From positions 1 through 35,344 of the forward strand of contig JAIRNW010000011.1 in NCBI GenBank assembly GCA_031257795.1: 35,344 nt of DNA, read 5' to 3'. Made by a program: the position numbers and the translations under genes. Positions within the stretch are counted from its first letter, which is position 1, and each line of letters starts with the position of its first letter. Shown here one piece after another: positions 1-6,243 of this stretch. Under the pieces are notes generated by a model. The model did no database searches. It saw nothing but the letters and a program-made list of their open reading frames with translations, and had not been told where the DNA came from. This DNA is from Holosporales bacterium (GTDB taxonomy: Bacteria > Pseudomonadota > Alphaproteobacteria > BNTO01).

Positions 1-57
1 GGCTGCAGAAAACAAAAACACACCACCATTCAAAAAAGCTGAAAACTTGCTCCTCAT
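1..57 (-). CDS. Partial CDS, N-terminus of a secreted protein
   Basis: A reading frame starts with ATG at 57 and runs off the left edge after 19 codons. The visible residues, MRSKFSAFLNGG then VFLFSAA, have the basic-then-hydrophobic pattern of a signal peptide. A strong purine-rich ribosome site (GAGGAGGAG) lies just upstream of the ATG on the minus strand (about 60-70). The product cannot be named. The start rests on the ribosome site and the signal-like N-terminus only. Confidence 0.55.
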   Translation of the reverse strand, partial: MRSKFSAFLNGGVFLFSAA

Positions 58-175
58 ATCACTCCTCCTCATACTGACTCCCCTCAAAAAACATTGTGAC
101 GACCACACGTATGTATAGCTCCCCCGCACGAAATGTTAAAATATTTTTACTTTGTGTACAAAAAAAATCATGAGC

Positions 176-208
176 CCGGCTTTTGCTGGGAACGTGGCAT
201 AAAGCCGG
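176..208 (-). terminator. Possible terminator hairpin downstream of trxA
   Basis: CCGGCTTT (176-183) pairs perfectly with AAAGCCGG (201-208) around a 17-nt loop. Read on the minus strand the hairpin is followed, after a short gap, by a run of T (the A run at 160-167). It lies about 90 bp beyond the trxA stop. The long loop and the gap before the T run make it a weak call. Confidence 0.35.
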
Positions 209-296
209 TAGTGAGATTTTTGGCCGTTCAAAAAATTATCAATACGCAAATGTGTAAAAATTTTGCTGAGATATCGGGCCAGACCTAATCAAAAGC

Positions 297-635
297 CTAC
301 GACTTCGCCTTCACCCCATATTCGCACGCCGTCCTGATTAGGTCCTCTATTTCAAGTTTAGTAACAGAGCCCACGTTACGGACGGCCAAGCTGCCACGAT
401 TGAATAAGAGCAGGGTTGGAAGGTTGCAAATGGAGTATTGCTTAGCAATGTCCGGGCTATTATCAACGTTGACCTTGAAGAACTTTATGCCATCCCGCTC
501 CTCTGCGATCTCCTCCAAAAAAGGCATCAACATCCTGCACGGCCCGCACCAATCCGCATAAAAATCAACCAGCACAACCCCATCATGAGACAAAACCTCT
601 TTTTCGAAATCAATTTCGCCAATTTCCTGCAACAT
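297..635 (-). CDS. trxA: Thioredoxin
   Basis: Small cytoplasmic disulfide reductase of 112 aa, the usual length for thioredoxin 1. The redox motif WCGPC is at residues 29-33, preceded by VLVDFYADW. The cis-proline loop (NLPTLLLF, Pro73) and the conserved VNVDNSPDIAKQY segment are present. The ATG at 635 is chosen because AGGGG lies just upstream and the active site then falls at the normal position. An in-frame TTG at 683 would add 16 residues (MGTADRRARKLLVAGD), but these are encoded by the end of a palindromic repeat element. The gene stands alone, with a beta-barrel-like protein gene upstream on the same strand, and its promoter probably lies in or next to the repeat element at 640-805. 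Confidence 0.93.
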   Translation of the reverse strand: MLQEIGEIDFEKEVLSHDGVVLVDFYADWCGPCRMLMPFLEEIAEERDGIKFFKVNVDNSPDIAKQYSICNLPTLLLFNRGSLAVRNVGSVTKLEIEDLIRTACEYGVKAKS

Positions 636-639
636 ATCC

Positions 640-805
640 CCTGCCACCAAAAGCTTGCGAGCGCGTCGATCCGCTGTTCCCAATTCTCTTAGTGACAGGG
701 TTAGGCCACGACTCTAAACAACTAAACAGCGGATTGTAACAGAAAGCTTTAACTCGCTCAACACTCCGTGTCTCCTGCTCACAATCCACTTGTGACTGGC
801 TTATA
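640..805 (-). repeat. Palindromic element (core superfamily), composite copy upstream of trxA
   Basis: On the minus strand, 748-805 reads TATAAGCC-AGTCACAAGTGG, then GAGCAGGAGACACGGAGTG. This is the left half seen at 13273 and 22859. The right-half motif, GATCGACG then GCAAGCTTTTGGTGGC, lies at about 640-672. The middle is unlike other copies. The element spans the whole gap between the outer-membrane protein gene and trxA. The stop codon of the outer-membrane protein (801-803) lies inside its left end. Confidence 0.65.
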
Positions 806-1775
806 TCCTCAGGCCAATCACTAAAGCGATTGCTTTGGCGCTTTTGGACAGAGGGATTTGCATTTTGTCCTCGCTGACAACCGGCGTCTGATGTGTAACC
901 CCTCCTGTTACGCCTGTAGGGTCGTATCTAGAGACAGTCGCTTTCAAATTCTTTGAGCGGTCAAAAAGGTATTTCATCTCAAGACCAACGAAAAGTTTAT
1001 CTAAGCAAAAATATTTGCGCACACCCGCTCCAACAGAAAAAGCTGGGCAGAGGTTGAAAGGAGGCTTTATCTGCGGGAAATTAATTCCATTCACAACTTG
1101 TGTATTGTTTCCAAAGAATGTTGCGAATTCTGGCCTAGTTTCCTGATTACTTGCTGTGGCCGTTGTGTTGGAGGCGTCGTCTTCAACTTTGTACCCAACA
1201 ATATCGCCTCGAACCCTGATAATTGTGATGTCGACTCCGGCAGAAACAAAAAAGAGGCACCCAAAGGCATTCAGCCCCAGCAAAGCGTCGAAGCCGAAGT
1301 TCCTTTTGGGGCGGATGGACAAATTCGAGACTACATCGTATTGCTTACCTGGCTCACTGCTGAGGATTCCGCGTTTTTTTGTCTCTATGTTCCCTGTATT
1401 GTGCCCAATATACCACTGCCCGGCGAGAACAATGCAATTAGCTATTTCATATGCATAACCAACAATAATATTCATTGCCAGCGCGTTGCGTATGTATTCA
1501 TTGTTCAGAGGGGGGATGTCTGGCAGCGACACGATCCCCTGCTCCTTTAAAACGCCACCTTTTAGCCCGATGTAGTAGCCGGTGTTGGAGGCGGAGCAGC
1601 AGGGGAACGGCAGTAATACTAGACAGAGCGACAGCCAACAAAACCCGCGGCTTTGCCGGAGAACTGACCCACCGCTAGGCTTTGTCGATACGCACAACGC
1701 CGCTCCGCCACTGCGCAGAGCCACTCCTCCACACAATTTTCCTAGCGATTGTATTTTCAAAGCACGACACAACAT
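801..1775 (-). CDS. Outer-membrane beta-barrel-like protein with an interrupted signal peptide
   Basis: A 324-aa protein. After residue ~63 (SAS-NTGYYIGLKGG) the sequence alternates short amphipathic strands with polar loops: YYIGLKGG, MNIIVGYAY, FGFDALLGLNAFG, FVSAGVDITI, AFSVGAGVRKYF, LFVGLEMKYLF and a final ALVIGLRI. This suits a small porin-like or opacity-like barrel, but I cannot assign a family. The N-terminus is odd: MLCRALKIQSL and LCLVLLPFPCCSA would join into one normal signal peptide. Between them lie about 40 residues encoded by a palindromic repeat (about 1626-1745). The last codons and the stop overlap another repeat end, so the usual terminal aromatic residue of a barrel is missing (it ends in Ile). 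The ATG at 1775 is the only ATG that includes the basic first part of the signal. Confidence 0.6.
   Translation of the reverse strand: MLCRALKIQSLGKLCGGVALRSGGAALCVSTKPSGGSVLRQSRGFCWLSLCLVLLPFPCCSASNTGYYIGLKGGVLKEQGIVSLPDIPPLNNEYIRNALAMNIIVGYAYEIANCIVLAGQWYIGHNTGNIETKKRGILSSEPGKQYDVVSNLSIRPKRNFGFDALLGLNAFGCLFFVSAGVDITIIRVRGDIVGYKVEDDASNTTATASNQETRPEFATFFGNNTQVVNGINFPQIKPPFNLCPAFSVGAGVRKYFCLDKLFVGLEMKYLFDRSKNLKATVSRYDPTGVTGGVTHQTPVVSEDKMQIPLSKSAKAIALVIGLRI
1626..1745 (-). repeat. Palindromic element copy inside a signal-peptide coding region
   Basis: On the minus strand this stretch reads AGCGGTGGGTCAGTTCTCCG, GCAAAGCCGCGGGTTTTGTT and GGCTGTCGCTC. It aligns with the long-form right half of the element at 24830-24989 (GCGCCACCGGACTTCCGGCG, AAGTCGCAGACTTTGTTTGG, GGAGCGACTC). 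It is in frame with the outer-membrane protein and adds about 40 residues between the start and the hydrophobic core of its signal peptide. The boundaries are approximate. Confidence 0.6.
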
Positions 1776-1871
1776 ACTTTATCACTCACTCGATCTCCTC
1801 ACATTTTCAACTGTATATACTAAATTATGAAAAGTTTGCAAGCAAACCCATCGGCGTCTGCATGGCCATTT

Positions 1872-2010
1872 AGAACCCGTTGGCATAATGATTTAAATTG
1901 GCCTTTTCTGCGTCAAATCTGGTTCGAAGCTCATGTCCGTTTAGTACACGCCTCTGCGCTCCGTTTCTCCTGAAAAACCCTCATTTTAAATCATTATGTC
2001 AACGGGTTCT
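1872..2010. repeat. Palindromic element with AGAACCCGTTG ends, copy 1
   Basis: This 139-bp element has terminal inverted repeats of 26 bp with one mismatch: AGAACCCGTTG-GCATAATGATTTAAA at the left and its reverse complement, ending ATGTCAACGGGTTCT, at the right. A second copy lies at 31175-31312 with the same ends and interior. The reverse complement of the interior (CAGGAGAAACGGAGCGCA ... GTACTAAACGGACAT ... TTCGAACC) aligns with the core of the other palindromic elements. It sits between divergent genes. Confidence 0.9.
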
Positions 2011-2123
2011 CAGTGATGGCAGCTCTATTCCAGTTTTAGCTGGGCAATCGCACGCAGAACGGTAAGTTTTGCTGGGTTGTTATTTGTTCTAGTTGTTGGT
2101 TAGACTTAATGTAGCTAGCCGCA

Positions 2124-2516
2124 TTGACTGAACACACTACATTGCTTGATAAGTCGAAACAATTTTTTTTATTCAGTGCGTTGATCCTTTCGACCTGCTT
2201 TATTTTTTTTTGCTGTGGCTATTTCATTGCAAAAAGAGTTAGGATGCCGAGCTTCGCGAAACAGCAGGAAGCACACAGGCGGCAGGTTACACTAGACGTC
2301 ATAACCCCTGCAACCGGCCTTACAGCCATAAAAACAGGGGCTTTAAAAGATATCTCGAAAGATGTTGCTTCTTTTCTGAAAACACAACGCGTGAGGCGCA
2401 CGGTTTCAGAGAGCGTGACCTGGCGGAAGTATCACCCCTTGACACCAATTGAGAGAGATAAGTTCCTGAAAAAAGCAGGGCAGTATAGGAACATCAAACC
2501 GCCGAAAGGGTACTGA
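2124..2516 (+). CDS. Small single-pass membrane protein, unknown function
   Basis: A 130-aa frame opening at TTG; a second in-frame TTG at 2142 is possible, and neither has a clear ribosome site. One strong membrane segment (FFLFSALILSTCFIFFCCGYF) covers residues ~14-34, followed by KRVR, so the C-terminal ~95 basic residues are probably cytoplasmic. The tail has no motif I recognise. No neighbour suggests a role: it is convergent with the 322-aa protein gene and lies just after a palindromic element. Some doubt remains whether it is expressed. Confidence 0.5.
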   Translation: MTEHTTLLDKSKQFFLFSALILSTCFIFFCCGYFIAKRVRMPSFAKQQEAHRRQVTLDVITPATGLTAIKTGALKDISKDVASFLKTQRVRRTVSESVTWRKYHPLTPIERDKFLKKAGQYRNIKPPKGY

Positions 2517-2533
2517 TTCGTCGAGCTCGGGGC

Positions 2534-3502
2534 TTAAAGCATGTTTGATAACCCCCCTAACATATAGCGTATTTCCTTGCTTAATATCCTAGGATGTTTT
2601 GCTAGTATACACTTTATATCTTCTCTTATTCCTTTTGGTATTGCAAAAAATGTCTTCTTTCTTGCGTCTTCCGACAAAATCGCCAACGACTCCGCGAACC
2701 TTTCAAAAGCCGCTATAATATTTGAGTCAATGACCAAGTCTTCCAGTGGTTTTAGGCCTTTGGCTCCCATATCTTCTAGGATTTCTATAATAGTCTTACT
2801 TTCGTATTTAGCATCAGCAGTAGCACGCGCTACTTCTAAGCCTTTCGCAACAACAGCGTCGATGGTATGGCGAGGGTCACAACTTGCTTTAAGCACGTAC
2901 TCCTTATTGGTTCTATGAATCCGCAGATCTTCCAACCTAGAGGAAGATATTTCTTTTTGGAAAAGTTTTGCGACTTCTCCATCTCCGCTCAAAAGTTCGT
3001 CAAAAGCTCTCTGCGAACGCTTGCCAAGGGACGCACATGGAAGATAACAAATGACATACTTAGCAAAAATAACTGCTGCATATACAGCTGGAAGGGTCAG
3101 CTGGAGAGACTTCTCAAAAAGAGCAGACCATGTGAATGAAGAAAGGGTGGCTAAACTTATTGCCAGATCTCCCGTCACCCCATACGCAAAAGCAGAAAAA
3201 CACACTCCGCAGGAAATTCGTTTTATGACTTGCCAATCGTTCAAGCGGTTCAAGTGCAGCCAATTTACCCAGCGTCTACCGGACAGATAATATTTCCAAT
3301 AGCTCAATATCCCCGACTGCTGCTGTTGCAGAGGAGCTTCTTTGACTACTACCACAGGATGTTTTGTAGGCGCGCCAGGCCCCTCAGCGCTGATGTCTTG
3401 ATGCCACGCATGACTCGGCTCTTCGGCCATTGATATGCCACTGCTAACCAGCATCCCTGCGGAAAGAACAATAAAAAATTTTGCTGTATCAAAGATGCGC
3501 AT
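2534..3502 (-). CDS. Hypothetical secreted/membrane protein (322 aa)
   Basis: I do not recognise this family. The ATG at 3502 has GGAA 8 nt upstream and opens directly on a signal peptide (MRIFDTAKFFIVLSAGMLVS, predicted cleavage after ~26, SMA-EE). A TTG at 3514 would add four residues. Residues ~97-160 hold two or three hydrophobic segments (CGVCFSAFAYGVTGDLAISL; LTLPAVYAAVIFAKYVICYL). The remaining ~160 residues are charged and probably helical, with no cysteine or catalytic pattern. It follows atpE on the same strand, where an alphaproteobacterial F0 operon would normally carry the b subunits, but it resembles neither b nor b'. Confidence 0.7.
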   Translation of the reverse strand: MRIFDTAKFFIVLSAGMLVSSGISMAEEPSHAWHQDISAEGPGAPTKHPVVVVKEAPLQQQQSGILSYWKYYLSGRRWVNWLHLNRLNDWQVIKRISCGVCFSAFAYGVTGDLAISLATLSSFTWSALFEKSLQLTLPAVYAAVIFAKYVICYLPCASLGKRSQRAFDELLSGDGEVAKLFQKEISSSRLEDLRIHRTNKEYVLKASCDPRHTIDAVVAKGLEVARATADAKYESKTIIEILEDMGAKGLKPLEDLVIDSNIIAAFERFAESLAILSEDARKKTFFAIPKGIREDIKCILAKHPRILSKEIRYMLGGLSNML

Positions 3503-3634
3503 AAACAATTCCAATAAAGAATCTATATACTATACATAGTTGACACCAGCGTCTTTTCAAGAAAAAAACGAGCAATAATAAAGCTATACACACAGTCATA
3601 GAGAGACTTTGAAGCAGCAAAGTCAAGGCTAGGT

Positions 3635-3859
3635 TTACTTGAATAGAATAAGCATTGCCACAATAAAGGCAAACAAAGCTATCGACTCCGTCATCGCCCC
3701 ACCGATCAGCGCTATCGGGAAAAGGCTGTCCCTCGCGCTCGGATTCCTGCCTATCGCCTCACTCACCGCAGAGAAAATCTTGCCAAGCCCAAGCCCCACG
3801 CCAGTCAGCGCAAAAGTCGCCAGCCCTGCTCCTATCATCTTCATCGAATCGACATCCAT
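3635..3859 (-). CDS. atpE: ATP synthase F0 subunit c
   Basis: The proton-carrying ring subunit of F0, inner membrane. From the ATG at 3859 it has 74 aa, close to the alphaproteobacterial norm of about 75. It forms a hairpin of two membrane helices joined by the polar loop RNPSARDSL (about 38-46). The glycine-rich first helix (GVGLGLGKIFS) and the proton-binding glutamate (Glu58 in AMTESIALFAF) are present. An in-frame GTG at 3880 would add seven residues; AAGGA lies immediately before the ATG at 3859, so the start is uncertain. It follows atpB with a short gap, so the two are probably co-transcribed. Confidence 0.93.
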   Translation of the reverse strand: MDVDSMKMIGAGLATFALTGVGLGLGKIFSAVSEAIGRNPSARDSLFPIALIGGAMTESIALFAFIVAMLILFK

Positions 3860-3900
3860 TCCTTTGCTCACAATACTCACAAACCACAGCTCACGTGATT

Positions 3901-4638
3901 TTAATGCATGTGTAGTACATCATTCAAGTAAATACAGCTTAAAATTGTGAAAACGTAGGCCTGTAGGCAGGCGACAAATAGTTCGAAAGTTGTTAGAAGA
4001 ACGTTAATCCCAACGGGAAAAACAATCAGAGGAACCAAGGAATTCACAGCGCAAACAACGGCCGCGCTCGCTATGATCTTCAGAACAATGTGGCCCGCGA
4101 CCATGTTTGCGAACAGCCTGATAGATAGGCTGATTGGCTTGGAAAGGTACGAAACTATTTCAACCGGAATCAGCAGCGGAGCGATAAAAGCAGGAACTCC
4201 CGAAGGCAGGAAGATTTTGAAAAATTTCACGCCGTGCTTCGCGGCCCCAACGACCGTTATCCCGATGAAAACGAGCATCGCTAGTGTGAATGTGACGGCT
4301 AGATGGCTTGTGATTGTGAAGGAATATGGCAAGAGGCCAATGAGATTCGCAAGTAAAATGAAGATAAATAAAGAAAATATATACGGAACGAATTGCACGC
4401 CTTCAGAGCCGGCTTGTTCGCCTACCAGCTTTGAAACGAAGCTGAAGAGCGACTCACACAAAGACTGCATTGCGCCGGGAATCAATTTTTTGTTTCTTGA
4501 GCCCAAGTGTAAAAACAAGCACGCTAGCAATGTTATCGCGAACATCCAAGCCGAGGCGTTTGTGAAGGAAAAATCCAACCCGCCTAGGGACAGCTTTATT
4601 ATTGGGTGTATTTCAAATTGGTGTAATGGATCGAGCAT
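3901..4638 (-). CDS. atpB: ATP synthase F0 subunit a
   Basis: The membrane stator subunit that forms the proton half-channels against the c-ring. It has 245 aa with five or six membrane segments. The essential arginine is Arg174 in SIRLFANMVAGH. The upstream helix carries PYIFSLFIFILLANLIGLLPY, the family signature. The ATG at 4638 has GAGGA 9 nt upstream. The gene sits between atpI and atpE in the usual order. 92 bp separate it from atpI, including short sequences with slight similarity to the palindromic elements, so it may have its own ribosome loading region. Confidence 0.96.
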   Translation of the reverse strand: MLDPLHQFEIHPIIKLSLGGLDFSFTNASAWMFAITLLACLFLHLGSRNKKLIPGAMQSLCESLFSFVSKLVGEQAGSEGVQFVPYIFSLFIFILLANLIGLLPYSFTITSHLAVTFTLAMLVFIGITVVGAAKHGVKFFKIFLPSGVPAFIAPLLIPVEIVSYLSKPISLSIRLFANMVAGHIVLKIIASAAVVCAVNSLVPLIVFPVGINVLLTTFELFVACLQAYVFTILSCIYLNDVLHMH

Positions 4639-4730
4639 AATAACGAAATCCTCAAACGAGCCCCGCTTCGACGCAGTGGATCAAGCATAGCGAACCCTTC
4701 AAAAGGTCCGCTTTGACGTAATCGCCACCT

Positions 4731-5165
4731 CTACAGGACATCCTTTTTCTCTTTTTTCTCTCTCGGATAGAACTTCTGAGATAAGCAAACGAATCGGTAA
4801 AAGTTAGCCCCTGCAATTATCATACCCAAAATAATGCCGATGATAAAGAACAAGGGGCTTAGGGCGAGTTTTTTATCCAAGAAGATGCCCAAGAACATCC
4901 AGGCAAGCACTATAAACACAGTCTCCACTGCGAGCTGAAACGTCAGCCCATACAGCAACACAAAAAAACGGCTTTTATCTTCGGCTTTTTTCTGTTTCAC
5001 AAGCAATTTCTTGTTTGACGCCAGCGCGCGCACTTCTCCAGTGTGCTGCCCTTTTGTGGCCCCTTTCTCAACGGCAAGACCAACGCCTCTCTCGGCTTTG
5101 CCCGGCTCCCCCCCCAGCCTCAGCTCTTCAACATGCTCTTTCTTCAAGTCCTCAACTTTTTTCAT
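4731..5165 (-). CDS. atpI: AtpI-like ATP synthase assembly protein
   Basis: A 144-aa membrane protein. The N-terminal ~60 residues are hydrophilic and charged. The C-terminal part has two membrane segments: FVLLYGLTFQLAVETVFIVL, then LGIFLDKKLALSPLFFIIGI followed by ILGMIIAGANFYRF. The LDKKL..SPLFFIIG..LG pattern is typical of AtpI/AtpZ, which assist c-ring assembly or ion transport. The ATG at 5165 overlaps the lspA stop by one base (TAATG) with GGGGAA just upstream, which implies translational coupling. It is followed by atpB. The N-terminal extension before the membrane domain is longer than usual. Confidence 0.8.
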   Translation of the reverse strand: MKKVEDLKKEHVEELRLGGEPGKAERGVGLAVEKGATKGQHTGEVRALASNKKLLVKQKKAEDKSRFFVLLYGLTFQLAVETVFIVLAWMFLGIFLDKKLALSPLFFIIGIILGMIIAGANFYRFVCLSQKFYPREKKEKKDVL

Positions 5166-5683
5166 TATTTTCCCCGTACCGTTATGAAGAACAACATTAT
5201 CCCGCCGCATACTACTGCAGCGTCGGCAAAGTTGAAAGCCGGCCAATGGCAGTCATAGATTGTTGTGTTCGTGAATGGAATGCTCCACTCGCTTACGTAG
5301 AAATCAATGAAATCAATAACGGCCCCGTGTATCACCCTATCTAAAATATTGCCAGAAGCTCCGGCCAACATCAATACCGGGGCGGCAGCCTGCGGGACGG
5401 TGGAGGCGAATAAAAAAGTGCGAACAAGCCATAAACACGATAGCGAGATGGCTGTGTATATAATGGCTAACTGCCATGTGGCTCCGGTGTTTAGCAGGCC
5501 GAAGCTAATCCCCTTGTTGGTCACGAAAACCAAATTAAGGAAGCCGCAAACGGGGATATAGCCACCGGCCGCCGGGAGAAATTTGTTGACTATGGCCTTG
5601 GTTATTTGATCGAGCAAAACGACTGCACAGAAGATTAGTGCTCCAATAGTATAGAACCGCCCACTAATACGTTTTCCTGCCAT
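5165..5683 (-). CDS. lspA: Lipoprotein signal peptidase (signal peptidase II)
   Basis: An inner-membrane aspartyl protease that cleaves diacylglyceryl prolipoproteins. It has 172 aa and about four membrane helices. The conserved boxes are VLLDQITKAIV (Asp25), NKGISFGLL, GNILDRVIHGAVIDFIDFYV and FNFADAAV. The two catalytic aspartates are expected at Asp124 and Asp154. The spacing between them is about ten residues longer than in E. coli, because of the SIPFTNTTIYDCHW segment. The gene lies 4 bp after the two-TM gene and is coupled to atpI. The lspA-atpI junction is an unusual pairing. Confidence 0.95.
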   Translation of the reverse strand: MAGKRISGRFYTIGALIFCAVVLLDQITKAIVNKFLPAAGGYIPVCGFLNLVFVTNKGISFGLLNTGATWQLAIIYTAISLSCLWLVRTFLFASTVPQAAAPVLMLAGASGNILDRVIHGAVIDFIDFYVSEWSIPFTNTTIYDCHWPAFNFADAAVVCGGIMLFFITVRGK

Positions 5684-5687
5684 TTAT

Positions 5688-6017
5688 CTACTTTGCGTTT
5701 GTTCCATCTTGGCTCTTCTTTTTCGCTGACATGACTTTCGCGTACTTTTTTATCTGCTTCTCTTCCCACTCTGGGCTGAAAAAGCAAGTGAGTCGCCCGA
5801 GAATGCTTTTCCCATCCACAAGTCCGCTTGAAGTCGCTCTGATGAAAAGCTTTATTATAAAGGCGATCAGCACCCACAGTGGCCAGAAAGCCCCGCCCGT
5901 TGTGAGCCAAATCACGACACATACCAAAAAGACGCACGCACAAACGAACCCTTCTTGATACAAAAGCTTTAGCGAGCGCACATACTCTCGAACATCATCG
6001 TCTGAAACATTAGGCAT
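5688..6017 (-). CDS. Two-TM domain protein, unknown function
   Basis: A 109-aa protein with two adjacent membrane helices (FVCACVFLVCVVIWLTTGG and FWPLWVLIAFIIKLFI, about residues 24-60), short cytoplasmic ends and a basic C-terminus (KKYAKVMSAKKKSQDG). The layout, with aromatic and small residues between the helices, resembles small 2TM-domain proteins, but this cannot be confirmed by eye. The ATG at 6017 has GGAG upstream. It is the first gene of a minus-strand cluster that continues with lspA, atpI, atpB and atpE. It is divergent from acs. Confidence 0.7.
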   Translation of the reverse strand: MPNVSDDDVREYVRSLKLLYQEGFVCACVFLVCVVIWLTTGGAFWPLWVLIAFIIKLFIRATSSGLVDGKSILGRLTCFFSPEWEEKQIKKYAKVMSAKKKSQDGTNAK

Positions 6018-6098
6018 CTCTCACGCTCCGTGCACTAAACCAACACACAGGGAGTTTACTTTATGTGCGGTGGTGCGTCCAGCGCAAATTTTTTCTCA

Positions 6099-6120
6099 GA
6101 TACATGCGAGATACATGCGA
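6099..6120. repeat. Tandem 11-bp direct repeat upstream of acs
   Basis: GATACATGCGA occurs twice in perfect tandem (6099-6109 and 6110-6120) in the 226-bp gap between the divergent two-TM gene and acs. A tandem repeat one helical turn long in a divergent promoter region could bind a regulator. There is no direct evidence for this, and no clear sigma-70 promoter was seen nearby. Confidence 0.6.
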
Positions 6121-6243
6121 GAAAGAAGTGCGTGATTGAAATTCCGATTTGTTTTGTTAGACTTTCCACCAGGAAGTTCCAGTCAGTTATGGAGCGCTTC
6201 TTTTAAGAGCCTACTAGCTCCGGACACAAAGAGAAATGAAAGC

